DNA of 64,000 nt, taken from positions 6,544,911 to 6,608,910 of the forward strand of contig NC_135161.1 of NCBI RefSeq assembly GCF_050948215.1, read 5' to 3'. This document shows positions 47,416 through 58,523 of the stretch, in pieces (the first letter of the stretch is position 1; each line of letters starts with the position of its first letter). The DNA comes from Halictus rubicundus. Lineage: Eukaryota > Arthropoda > Insecta > Hymenoptera > Halictidae. The translations under genes and the position numbers were made by a program. The notes beneath the pieces were generated by a model. It made no database searches. It had not been told where the DNA came from and was given only the letters and a program-made list of their open reading frames with translations.

Positions 47416-48667
47416 GTCCACCCATAAGTAATCAATTATTTTGAAATCTAAAACAAACTTTGTAGTAAATTCAAGTTTTCATTTCTTAATTTATTATATA
47501 ATCGCCATCATTATCAAGGACAGTTTGCCATCTTTCCTGCAAATTTTCAATCCCCCTCTTAAAGAAATCCAGGGTTCGTGAAGCAAAATATGACTCAAGG
47601 TGCCTCCTTACATTTTTTACAGAAGTGAATGTTTTATTTCTTAAATAATGCTCCCGAGATCTGAAAATATGATAGTCAGAGGGAGAGTACGGTGGGTGCG
47701 GTAAAACTTCCCATTGCAATTCTTTGATTTTTTCCTGAGTGAGTTTCGCTGTATGGAGCCAGGCATTGTCAATTTGCAGTATTACACCTTTTCTGTGAAC
47801 CAAAGATGCCCTCTTTTTCAATAGTTCTGAATACAGCCGTTGTAATCGCTGACAATACAACTCAGCAGTAACTGTTTCTCCAGCTTTCAACAACTCAAAG
47901 TGAATTATGCCACGACGGTCCCACCAAATGCACAGTAACACCTTTCTGAGTGATAAGCTAGGTTTAAGGGTTGATATTGCGGTTTGATTTGTAGAAAGCC
48001 ATTGCTTGCAACGCTTTATGTTATCATAAAGAATCCATTTTTCATCCCCGGTAACGATTCTGCTGAGAAATGGATCTCTACGAAATCTGGATAGCAATGG
48101 AGTGCAACTTGATCGACGAATATCCTCGTTAGTCTGAGATAATTGATGCGGTACCAATATTCCTTGCCCATATGCCTTTCCCATTTCGTGTAGGTGCCTT
48201 TGTATAGTTGATCATTTGGACCTAAGGCTTCTCGATAATTCTTGTATGCTTAATTTTGAATCAGCTTCCACTAGAGATTTCAGGGTGTCATTATCAAATT
48301 GGTCGTCCACTTCGAGGCCTGTCAGAGAGATCATAATCACCAGCAGCAAACCTTCTGAACCAACGTTGACACTTGTTGACCTTCAATACGTCTCCATAAA
48401 CATTGCTAATTTTCTTTGTTGTTACCTTTGCATTAAATCCCGCATGAAAATCAAAAAGTATGCTATGACGAATATGATCCTCGGAAGGTACGGACGCCGC
48501 CATTTTATTACAGGGTTGTAAAAAAACTTATACTTTGTAGAATATTTAGAACACAGGATGCTTTACCGAAAACTGTAAATAGAATACGTGTTTCCTCTTC
48601 AACGATCGGTACAGAACTAAAGGCAAAACAAATTCTTTACAAATAATTGGTTACTTATGGGCACCCC
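47416..48667 (-). mobile_element. mariner-type DNA transposon, defective, about 1.25 kb
   Basis: Terminal inverted repeats of about 20 bp share CCCATAAGTAA(T/C)CAATTATTT at both ends. TA dinucleotides flank the element at 47414-47415 and 48668-48669, as expected of Tc1/mariner insertion. The transposase lies on the minus strand, starting near the right end. The outermost six bases of the left end do not match the right end and resemble the dispersed ...CGATATATGTCCA repeat next to it, so the left end may be slightly truncated or altered. The size fits full-length mariners. Confidence 0.9.
47486..48503 (-). pseudogene. mariner transposase, broken by frameshift and stop
   Basis: The N-terminal part (48503-48294) has the helix-turn-helix region (NKCQRWFRRFAAGDYDLSD, then RPRSGRP) that binds the TIRs. 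A frameshift next to 48296 interrupts it. The following frame runs on but meets a stop at 48214-48212. The C-terminal 232 residues (48184-47486) carry the DDE catalytic core: VTGDEKWILYDN with the first Asp, QIDNAWLH with the second, and PHPPYSPSDYHIF with the third. Mariners have 34 residues between the second and third Asp. Here there are 30, because the usual PYSPDLSP(S/T)D is shortened to PYSPSD. DNARPH has also become DNAWLH. It cannot make an active protein as it stands. Confidence 0.92.
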
Positions 48668-48729
48668 TAATATTTACAGTATTAACAGAAGGCGCAAAAA
48701 AAAAATACTAAAAACTAGCTTATGCTCTC

Positions 48730-49034
48730 TCGAGGTCTCTCGAGCTTCTTGGACCCTCACTAGGTATACCCTGCGGTAGTGGGGATAGTTATGCGACTTT
48801 TATAGGCTAGGCAATTGGGACATATATGAATTAAACACTTTATAGTGAATTCTCGATATATGTCAACAACACGGGTCTTGTCAGCGTCGTGTATCGTACA
48901 GGGGACATACCCTAGCCGTGTCATGTTTACACTCCTCGACGTCCGAGGTCTTTCGAGCTTCGTGGCCCCTCAGTGGGGATAATTCCGCGACGTTTATCAT
49001 CCAGGCTTTGGCGACATATATAGAGAAATCACTG
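48730..49034. mobile_element. pogo-like MITE family A, one and a half copies
   Basis: A half copy (about 48730-48842, ending ATATATGAATTAAACACTT) is followed at once by a full copy (about 48843-49034). The full copy starts AGTGAATTCTCGATATATG and ends GAGAAATCACTG before TA. It sits just right of the mariner element. Confidence 0.6.
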
Positions 49035-50432
49035 TATTTCTGCTGTTGTTCACCTCCATCGCGATTCCTTGCATCTTGCGCTGTCCATGGGATAATTACA
49101 CCCCTACGATAAAAAGGGCTTCATCGAATGAGAATGGAAGTCCATGACCTTCTAGGGAACTCTGCCCAACTCTGCAATTGATACAATTTTTACTTATGTG
49201 CAAACTCCTAAACGGTTGGAGATAGAAAAAGCTGTTAGAGGTCAAAGTTAAATGGCATCGGACGGTACAGAATCTGCAAATAACTTTACGCACCTCTGTG
49301 CATCGGTGTAGCGAAAAAGATGCAACAGCCGTCTTTTCAAAATGCAAACCCATGGTTTTCGATGCAGTTTTCTGTGCTCTATAAGGTATCGAGCATACTC
49401 GTGTCCTAAACTTACTCGTTAGGAAGTTGTCGTCCACCACCGACTACCCTAATATTTAATCTACGTTCCTCACGGAGCTGTGTGCTGTTATCTTGCGATC
49501 CCTTCCTCTTCAGGTTTGAGTTGCCAACATTTCGCCAGCGTTGATATTCGACGGGCAATGGTGTCGAGCGTCATTCGACCGCGGGATTCCCGCTGTCTAA
49601 CGTTATTTAGTGTATGCCTATTACATACTTAATGAGCTCGAAACAGCGATCCGTCGTTGCCCGGGTCTCGTTGACCCGGATCCCCAACCTGGCAATATTT
49701 TTCTGTGATTCGATCCCTTTTTTTTCACGTAGTTTTCTCTCCTTCTATTCACCCGTTGGCACGTCCACGCATTCCTAACTGTGCGTCGATCGAACCGAAG
49801 ATATCCGCACGCAATATATACTAAAACGTGGACACCCCGAGGTATTTAGTTTCACGGACGAACCTATTGTGATCCAACCTTCAGCAATGGTCGCTTCGAA
49901 GTTGCGCCGAGGCCGGGGTGGATACCCGGTGGTGGTTTCGCAAACAGGTGAGCCACGATACCAGGGCAACGAAACACTCGGACTAATTAGCCGGGGGGAG
50001 GGTTAAGGGCACGTTTGTCCAGTCTCGGGTTTCCGAGGGACAATGACGCGGTGCTGGAAGCCACGTTTCATAGTGTTCGGTGAACCCGCGGAACAGCTAC
50101 CCTCTGCAATTTCGGACATGTTATGAACCTCAACGTTTTCGGGAAAAGTTGTCGAGGATATCGATTTCTACAGCATATTCAAAGTCGGAGGGTAGGTAGC
50201 TGTTCTGCAGGCTCGCCAAGCGTTATGCTAGTTATGAAGTCACTAATTTTGCCATCATACTTTCTGTTTCAAGAGAGCTATAAGTCGGTTGCGAATGTTT
50301 GTGCAAAATATAAATTGTCTGCGTCGTATGCTACTAGAACTAAATAGAAATCTGCTTTTTCTCTTATTATAATTTTAATAATGTCCCCACTGTCTTGCAA
50401 TTCGCCATTTTTACCATAAATAAAATCCACTA
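49035..50432. other. spectraplakin intron, no gene seen
   Basis: Unique sequence; a 114-codon minus frame at 49096-49440 is unrecognised. Confidence 0.5.
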
Positions 50433-50657
50433 TTCAGTGGATCTTATGCACGGAAATATTATCTTTTTTTTTTTAAGTTTAACAATTTTCAATTTCTATC
50501 GACAAATTTTAAGAGAGCCAAATAGAATCCTATTTTCATTAGCAGTAACATTTGCAGATCCAAAATATATAAAAATCGCAATAAAATCTGTCGAATTTGT
50601 TGCTCCAGCATTTTTTGAAAATATCCATGAGCCATAAACGCATACAGATCCGCAGTC
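50433..50657. mobile_element. TA MITE family B, copy 6
   Basis: The right end, inverted, is GACTGCGGATCTGTATGC before TA at 50658. The left end is a diverged TTCAGTGGATCTTATGCA. Confidence 0.5.
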
Positions 50658-52489
50658 TAGTCATTACTTCCACGGAAGCAATAGTAAATATTCAATCACC
50701 GAGTTTCCAGCGAACGAGCTGGGAATTTCAGTTCCGGACAAGTATAATCGACAAAAGCTTGCGCTTCTCTAATATTTACTATTTACAAGAAAAACAATGC
50801 CTAGTAATAGCGTGAACACTCTGTACAGTCTTCGAAGAAAACATAGGCATACAGTAAATATAAACTTTAATTTTTTTTATGAAATTCTGCACGATGAAGA
50901 ATTTCTAATCATTATGATCACAAAATAAATAGTAGCGCAAGAGGTTAATGCCTCGCAACAGAGTGAAACGACTTTGACGGTGTCATTCCGGACCCCCGTC
51001 CGTTTCCGCAATAAATCACCGAACGCACCTGAGGGCTCAGGTGCCTCAGGTGTCTCCGGACATCTAGCGAGCGGCCGGCGAAGCCTCGTTCCAAGAAACG
51101 CGTCGCAATAATCGCCGGTGAGCACGAGGAAACGCATTAGCGTATAGCGGATTATCCCTTCGACGAACAAAAGGGACCCCCTCTAGTTTCTTCTAAAAGA
51201 AGACCTCGAGGAGAACGACCGTCCTCGGTTCGATCCGACTGGCAGTCGTGGCGGTGCTAAAAGGTTGCAACGATACTTGACACTGAACTTCGCGACGCAC
51301 GCCATGACCGCGCGAGCGATTTATTTTCGAGCGCGTACCAAATCTTAAATAGCTGCTCGTTAAGAATAGGAGTCAACAACATTGGCAGCCGTGGCGCAGG
51401 GTGACTCGAAATGAATTTCAAGTTCAAAGGAACCGAATAATCGCCGAGCCATCGGCGATTATCGCGGTGATAACGATCTTGTTAATATTTAAACGAGTCA
51501 CCGCAAACACGCTCTCGCTGGCGCACACCTGTTGCGTACAAGGACAATAGTACTCTACCACTTTGTAGTAACAATTTCTCAACGATGGATACGACTTTCA
51601 AACAATATTCTACAATCTCTGTTTATCCGATGCCGGTGGGCTCAGAGCAGGTCGAGATATTATTATTAAATTGACATTGTCAGAGCTGCGCTAATTCAAT
51701 TACATTGTAATTCAATTACACAATTGGAATGCATTGTATCTCAATTATATAGTAACTACTATATCTTATGCTATTACTATTATTCCTATTACTATTACTC
51801 TTACTATTATTACTACTATTACTATTCTTACTACTACATATTATACTATTCAATTACGGCGTAACTGAATTACATAATTCAAACCTTTCAATTAATTCAA
51901 TTACTAATTATTTTGATCAGACGTGTAATTTGAATACAATATAATTAAAATACGGCTGTCCAAATTATAGCCCAGAGCTTTGAAGAAGTGCGATTATGTT
52001 CTTCTTTCGTATACTTGTTTGCTGTCTATGCGGCATATTTTCTATTCCTCGTCCTCGTTCATAATACGTACCGCTATTTTATGTAATTTAATTACAAAGT
52101 ATTTTATAATTGTACTCCAATTGCACGAACCAATTGCATTGTAATTTAATTGAATGAAGATCCGAATTATAAATTACAATATGACTGAATTACAATGTAA
52201 TTCAATTACTTTGTAGTTATAATTCCTGGAGTAGTTCAATTGTAATTCTGCACAACACTGGACATTATAGATTATTAAATTGTCTGTGTCCATTGCAAGA
52301 AACAGTAGCCATACAAAAGACTCTTTCTCTCTCGATAATCTGAACAAGTTGAAAATAATATATTGGTGTTCTTAAATTCATTTGACCCGTCTACCGATTG
52401 AAAGTGCATAAACAACAAGTGCATAAAATCAGCAAATAATGAAATTTACATTGAGCAATGAAAAATATTTAGAAAACAGGTCTGTTCGT
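50658..52489. other. spectraplakin intron, AT-rich microsatellite-like part
   Basis: 51.65-52.25 kb is rich in AATTCAATTACATTGTAATT and (TAC/TAT)n sequence. A possible family D right end (GCGCAAGAGG then TTAA) is at about 50935-50946. Confidence 0.5.
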
Positions 52490-52493
52490 TTAA

Positions 52494-52711
52494 CCCCTTG
52501 CACTACAATTTATTTTCTGATTAGAACTTCTTTGATGCTTCTTTGAAATAGAAAATTTATATTTATTGTATAACCACGTGTTCCGTAATGGCTAAATTTT
52601 GACCACGATAAAATAGAATTTCATTTCAATTTAAAGGGAATTAATGACATAAATATTTAGAAAATTCTGCTCGAAGTCTCCATCACGAGTCTGATATTAT
52701 CGTACAAGGGG
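52494..52711. mobile_element. TTAA MITE family D, copy 3
   Basis: TTAA at 52490-52493 and 52712-52715; ends CCCCTTGCACTACAATTTAT and inverted CCCCTTGTACGATAAT. Confidence 0.8.
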
Positions 52712-54866
52712 TTAACATTCCTGTTAACGCTTTCACTGCCAAACTAGAGACCTCAAAAATTCCATAAAATCAAAGTTACTTAACGAAATAAAAATTGAAC
52801 AAAATTAAATGTATGATATTGAGTAATCCTCCAACTTTCTTAAATTTTACAGATCCTAATCAAATTTCGTACAGTGAATACATTAACGTAAAAATTCATT
52901 TTAAAACCTGGACAAATAATTCCGTCACCCAGATATGGGTCACATGGCTGGCAGTGAACGTGTTAAAAATCGAACATGTAATGCAGAGCAACCATTGAAT
53001 CGTTAAAATCGTCGTGCAGAATGAACGTGCCACAGCAATTGGCAAGCGCCAACGTTGGGAGCGACCCGAGAGAGTGCAACGTTTCTGCACTGTAGAAGCT
53101 AAATAACGCCGAGTAGTATATATCGCGAGGGAGACTAGCGGGAATGGAGGCATCAGACGGCAGAGAGTATCGTTTTGCGACGCGCGCGACTTCCTCGCGC
53201 TAAATTTATGGTTTTCCGCGAACGCGGGGGATCCTGGAGGCGAGAGTGCGAACGCGTGCGAGCGCGTGCACGGTGCACGCGCGCGTTTAAGCTCGCCCCG
53301 ATGAATGAAGACGGTCGCGTCGCCTTGGCGGTCTCGATCAGAGAGGCGGACAGCCGAGTAACGAGTAACGAGCGAAACGGCGATTCAACCGTGTCGCCAC
53401 CGCGTCGATGAACTCGCACGGCCGAGCTGAAAAACCTCTCGGCCGCGGTCACGGACCATGGGATCTTTAACGGAGAGGTTACATCGGTTCGCTATGCCTA
53501 CGCCGATTATGTCGGCGACGGTAATGCTCGAGTTGAGAGCGGAGGCGGCAGGGTAGGTCAGCTCTCGCATTAATCTAGGAGCGTGGAGGCGGCAACAGGT
53601 GCTCGGGTCACGGTTCGATGCCCCAGCCTCGAGAACATCTTCCTATCTTCCTCTCCTCTCCGCGTCGATCCACCTTTTTTTTCCCTTCCGCTTCCTATCG
53701 TTACGGAATCGCCTGACGCATCGCGCAATTCCTAAATATACACATTACTCGTTTAGTTCAAATCGGTAAATCAAAATACATCGTTTCACCGTTACATCGT
53801 TGCATCGGTATACATACCGGGTGTACAGCGGACCCTCGTATGATCAAGAAATTGTTTAACGAAGACTGTCTACATGCGCCTTTTGCGATAGTAAGTGTGC
53901 AGGCTTCTCAAACAATTCTTTACACATTTATTGTGTATGATATTAAATGTCCTTCTAAACTTTTTCGAGAATAAAAAGCTTCATCGATTGGTGTATGTGC
54001 GGTTTCATTTAAAGAAAATTAAAGTCACGTAAAATGTATACCGTCTTTTGTGCGGGGATTTACTGCGCCTAATGGGCTGACTCATAACAATGACGAGTAC
54101 CCAGCCAGCTCCATAGTTCGCGGAGACAATCGACTCGTTAAGACGGTCCAAATCGTCCCGCTTAATTGCCGATAGTTCGATAAGGTATCTCTCCCACGAA
54201 AGAACGATTTCCCAGTGGACAAATCGGCGAGAGTGTCGGTTACTAGAGCATTCGCGATACCGGAGCCGATAGCTCGCTATAATTAGGAGCAATTAATGCT
54301 CGCGTGCCGGGGATCCATTGCATCTTCTATCGGCGTGAAGTCGAGTTCGTTGCGAGACCGCGGTTACGTCGATCGAGCAACGACCACTTTAACGATCCAC
54401 GGCGAGCGAAAATGGTGCGGAACCGAGCGTACGCCCCTTTTGTGAGCGCGAATCAGAGCCTGTAACTCCGTGGAATCGGACGTGGCCCACATGCACGGCT
54501 CTTTTGCATAACAGACGCGTGTCCATGCACGAGAAATCGCAACACCGCCGCCGCCGCCGCGCCGGTTGATTTTAAAAGCTGCTCGTTTCGCTCGTAGAGC
54601 AATCGAAGATCAAGACACGCGCGCACGCGTACGACAAAAATTCTCACGGTAAGACGAGATCGCAGAGTGCAATCCGATATGCACTCGGTTTCGAGTGTCT
54701 ATTCCTGGTCAGCACCCCTCGACCAAGGTCGCGATCGAACCGCGAACGATCGAAGATCCTCTCTCATCGATTCGCATTATATTAGCGATCGGCAGATCCG
54801 CCGATTTTCCTATCTCGGTCCGACGCAGGTTTCTCCAGAGCAAATGTTCATGTAGATTCTGTTATA
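52712..54866. other. spectraplakin intron, GC-rich blocks at 53.1-53.65 and 54.2-54.8 kb
   Basis: CpG-rich sequence with short overlapping frames on both strands; no exon with a recognisable product. Confidence 0.45.
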
Positions 54867-55243
54867 GATTGCAGATCTTTGTGCAAAAGTGCATCACACG
54901 AGAATCCGGTAAAAATTTCTTCTGTTAATCTCCGTTTCGCTATTTTAGATTTCCTTAATGTTGCCACAAATCCATAAAGTCCTATTAACAATAAATAGAC
55001 AATAAAATTGTTCTACCTGAATTGCAACAAACTGGAATGCAGTAGAAATTTATTTTCTTCCGCAATCCGTTTTACAGGTTCACACTGCGGACTTTTATGC
55101 AAAATTGTCCACAAGACAACTGTAAAACCCCGGAGTTAAATCAGAATGTATTTTTAACAATCTTAGAAAGTCTAGAACAACATAATAATGTTTTGTATTC
55201 GACCTATTCACTTTTCTCACAAGTGCATAAAATCCACGGTCTG
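54867..55243. mobile_element. TA MITE family B, composite copy 7
   Basis: It starts GATTGCAGATCTTTGTGCAA after TA. A second left-type end ACTGCGGACTTTTATGCA lies at 55084, and a right-type end (CATAAAATCCACGGTCTG) at about 55243. It may be two overlapping copies. Confidence 0.5.
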
Positions 55244-55630
55244 TTAATAATAACCCAGAATTCGGGATCAATGAATAAACAGACTTTAATCGTTAATTTA
55301 ATTGCCGATCGTCAATTGCATTAACCATTGCCCGATCCTGTAATAAATAAACAAACCAAGGTGCAAGGTTATGGTGGTCGTGTTAGCGCGCCGACGGCCG
55401 GCGTCACGTGAGCGTGACTTTAGCGAGCGATTGCCGGCTGCACGGCGAGATACGTATGAATGTAAATGACTAATTACCCTATTAATTGTCCTATTAGCCC
55501 GAGCTCCCTCGACGTCAGTATCGAATCAAGATTCTTGCACAACTCGTGTCTTCTAATACTCGACTGAACAAGGTTAATCTTATCTGATCCGATTGCCAAG
55601 ATTCACATACGTTCGAGCCTATCGAGATAT

Positions 55631-56262
55631 TTATTATTAAAAAAGTAAAACCAATAGATAAAGGAGCGACAGAGATACATATAGTAGCAGCCTCCTGCAA
55701 ATAGAATAAACAAATAAAACAACAAGAGAACTTACAAAATTCCCGAGCTTCGCGGCAGGGTGTTCGTACAGGTGTCAGGTTTCCAAGATGGCGGCGACTT
55801 TTCGCGCGCATTTCGAAACCACCGACAAACTTCACGCTCCCCCGCGTCGGTTTTCTTAAATTCTAACGAATACCTCGCTGCGCGCGAGAATCGATACGGT
55901 CGATAAGGGGGGAACTCGAAGGTGAGAGAACGAGGGTCGAAAAGTTTTATTATTAAAAAGTAAAACCAATAGATAAAAGAGCGACAGAGATAAATATAGT
56001 AGCAGCCTCCTGCAAATAGAATCAACAAATAAAACAGCAGAACTTACAAAATTCCCGAGCTTCGCGGCAGGGTGTTCGTACAGGTGTCAGGTTTCCAAGA
56101 TGGCGGCGACTTTTCGCGCGCGTTTCGAAACTATCGACAAACTTCACGCTCCCCCGCGTCGGTTTTCTTAAATTCTAACGAATACCTCGCTGCGCACGAG
56201 AATCGATACAGTCGATAAGGGGGGAGAACTCGAGGGTGAGAGAACGGGGGTCGAAAAGTTTA
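55631..56262. repeat. 315-bp direct tandem duplication of a promoter-like segment
   Basis: The two copies (55631-55946 and 55947-56262) are about 95% alike by eye. Each runs from ATTATTAAAAA(A)GTAAAACC through CCAAGATGGCGGCGAC to GAGGGTCGAAAAGTTT. The GC-rich half with the YY1-like AAGATGGCGGC and a minus-strand GTAAGT donor suggests a start region for minus-strand transcripts. Confidence 0.85.
55736..55811 (-). CDS. candidate third spectraplakin first exon (weak)
   Basis: Within the left copy of a 315-bp tandem duplication, the minus strand holds ATG followed by 24 codons (starting MRAKSRRHLG, ending EAREF) plus one T, then a donor GTAAGT at 55735. The one-base overhang matches the phase of the shared CH exon (T plus AC gives Tyr-Glu-Arg-Asp). 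A YY1-like GCCGCCATCTTGG lies inside the frame. The right copy keeps the donor (exon end 56048) but its ATG is changed to ACG, so there it could only be untranslated. Phase agreement has a one-in-three chance by accident and I do not recognise the peptide, so it may simply be a 5' untranslated exon or part of another transcript. Confidence 0.27.
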
Positions 56263-57196
56263 CTGAATTACGCGTGTGTCATTATCGATTGGGCGGCGAC
56301 ACGACTGCCGTCGACTAATGACTTCCGAGACGCGCGGAACGGGGCTAAAGGATTGATGGTCGCCGGCCGCTATTACCATTCATTTACAACTCATTACCCG
56401 GTCACATTCTGGTCGATTACGTATACCCTGTCAATTACCACGAGACACGGTTTAACGAATAATGCGAGTACGTGCCCGACGACGTGCTTCTCCTCGTCGA
56501 ATGTCACTTAGTATAATGCCGAGTACATAGATGGCGAACCTATGGTTGCAATTCGAAATTTCGAATCGTTCGAAGTTTCGAAAACACTTGTCGCAACGGC
56601 GAACAAATATCTCGCGTAGAACTGTGGATTTTACGAATTGGAAACAAAAAAAAATCCACAGTTTACAAACCACAGTGTTCTACTTAAATCGTTAACGAGT
56701 TAGGGGAACTGTACGAGTAAACATCGGGAGAACGAGCGCCCTATAGTATCGGTAGATCGCATTTAGAAGGGGAGAGGGGGTACAGAGGGAAAATTCGAAA
56801 TCGACTCGTAAAACGCCATGAAATACCACAGACATAGGATAGACCTATCATCCAATGTATTTTTGTGTCCCCAATTTTTGGGGTCACGTAACCCCATTAC
56901 CATTTTCGTGTCACGTCTTGTATTACCAATTGGAACTGAAATTTGCTGACAGCATCCTCAGTGATACAAGATAAAATCGAGAATAGCTATATATAGTCAC
57001 TGCAGTCTCGCGAATACGAGAAAATAAACGAATAATTCTAAAAACCTCTGATTTTTTGAACAGTCGATATTTCAGAACATGAGACATGAAGTCCGATAAG
57101 ATGATAGGTCTATCCTTATACCTCGTCTGTGATGATAGGTCTATCCTTATACCTCGTCTGTGGAAATACCAAGTAAGAAAATTGACATCTACTTAC
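56263..57196. other. intron following the 57.2 kb isoform exon
   Basis: Unique sequence. A 28-bp direct repeat (GATGATAGGTCTATCC...) occurs at 57099 and 57132, with a related inverted piece (GGATAGACCTATCATC) near 56838. Confidence 0.6.
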
Positions 57197-57299
57197 CGGC
57201 GATCCGTAAGACGGCTCTGTCGGCAGGGTCCAGCTGCAGGATACTCAGTGGCTTGTCCTTTACCCATTCCTTCAGGCTTCCGTCCAGCTCGAACTCCAT
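57197..57299 (-). CDS. shot: spectraplakin alternative first coding exon (MEFELDG form)
   Basis: The exon codes 34 residues, starting MEFELDGSLKEWVKDKPL and ending DPADRAVLRIA, plus one G. It is bounded by an acceptor CTTACAG (the exon itself starts at 57302, three bases before the ATG) and a consensus donor GTAAGT (57196 downward). The final G joins AC of the 62-nt exon at 11045-11106 to give ...LRIA-DERDAIQKK, which is how this family normally runs into the first CH domain. The acceptor in front implies at least one 5' untranslated exon farther right, probably in the GC-rich block at 57.4-58.1 kb. This is the most upstream spectraplakin coding exon visible, and it makes the intron to the CH exon about 46 kb. 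Codon use is GC-rich, unlike the flanking AT-rich repeats. Missed by simple ORF finding because it is so short. Confidence 0.88.
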
Positions 57300-57302
57300 T
57301 AT

Positions 57303-58120
57303 CTGTAAGGTGGTTGGCTGCTCCCTTGTCTTCTCTACACCATATTTTCCGTGGAACCGTTTTCACCAACCACTGAAGCGATTTCACAAGCACCGGCGAC
57401 ACAGAGATCCCGGGGGGGCACGCGTCGCGTTGCGCAGCGTGTCGTGTCTCTTCTCGCAGGGTTCGCGAGCAATGCGCACCGAGTATCAAAATGGGCCGGG
57501 TCTTAGTTACCGACAGCGGACGGCTGGCGAGTTTGCACGTGTCGTCGCGAACGTCATACTTGCCAGCCCTGTATCCCCGAGTCGAGGGCGAACTTCGTCC
57601 CTTTTATGTGTGTCTCTCTGTTGGACGGCCGGCGAATAATTCAAGGGGACGGGTAGCACGTGGAAACGCGATCCGGCATGCCGCGCTTGCGTTTATTTAC
57701 TGTTCCCGAGACGAGACGTCGAGCCGAGCCGAGCCGAGCCGAACTCTACGCCAGCACGCTCTCTGTGTACTATATAGGATGCGCGTATCCAAGTACCCGG
57801 TGTGTCTGCGTGCAAGTGCACGAACTGCGCGAAGTGCCGGAACGAACGGAAGGAAGGAAGAGATGGTGGGAAGGAGGCGACGAACAGGGAAAGCAAGCGC
57901 ACGGCTGCTCTGTCTGGGGCCGTCTCCTTTTTCCACGATGGTCGGCGACGACTTCAACGACGGGGAGCACCTAGCAGAACAGCGGGCCCGGCCACTGGGT
58001 TGCAGGAACGATACGTGTTTTCTGCGCGACGACGGTCAACGGTGCTCTGCTCTACTATGTTCTTCTTCGTTCGTGTATCTTGCTCGTCGAGCGGCGCGCG
58101 CTTAGGTTAGGTTAGACAAG
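57303..58120 (-). promoter_or_regulatory. probable promoter/5' UTR region of the 57.2 kb spectraplakin isoform
   Basis: This is GC-rich, CpG-dense sequence upstream of the acceptor at 57303. It includes a pentamer run (GCCGA)n at 57717-57742 and a TATA-like CTATATAG at 57768-57775. A GC-type donor (GCAAGTATG, minus strand, near 57570) could end an untranslated exon. A TTAGG triplet tract lies at 58102-58115. The open frames here on both strands look like by-products of composition. Which strand the TATA-like box serves is unclear. Confidence 0.4.
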
Positions 58121-58523
58121 AGCCTCGCCACGGCTGAAAAGTTGGTTAGGGTCAGGCACGACCTCCTCAGCCCCGGCAGCCTCGAATTCTCGTCGTTGCT
58201 CTACGTTTCCGAGACCTTTGCCCACGATCCACGGATTCCTACCGGTGTTTTTCACTTGTCGAAATACCAAGGCCGAGTTCTACCACCGCCCTCTCTGTCC
58301 TCTATGCCGCTATCCTCTTCCGGAAACATTCTGCGAATAGAACGGGAACGGTTAGGCTCTCTTCTAGCTTAGCCCTTTATGGATCGCCTCGCGTGACACG
58401 ACGGCGACACCGATAGGTCACAGTATCATATCGTAAAAATAACGTCATCAACGCCAGCTACGACCATCATTTCGAATCCAATCTCGTGAACGTAGATAAT
58501 TCATGCTCGACGGGGATCAAGTA

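Noticed and set aside
51215..51260. GGTTCGATCC, like a tRNA T-loop
   Set aside because: The flanking bases do not pair into a T-stem and no acceptor, D or anticodon arms are visible.
57491..58105. 204-codon plus-strand frame upstream of the 57.2 kb exon
   Set aside because: It overlaps equally long frames on the other strand in CpG-rich DNA and contains the (GCCGA)n run. More likely 5' regulatory DNA.
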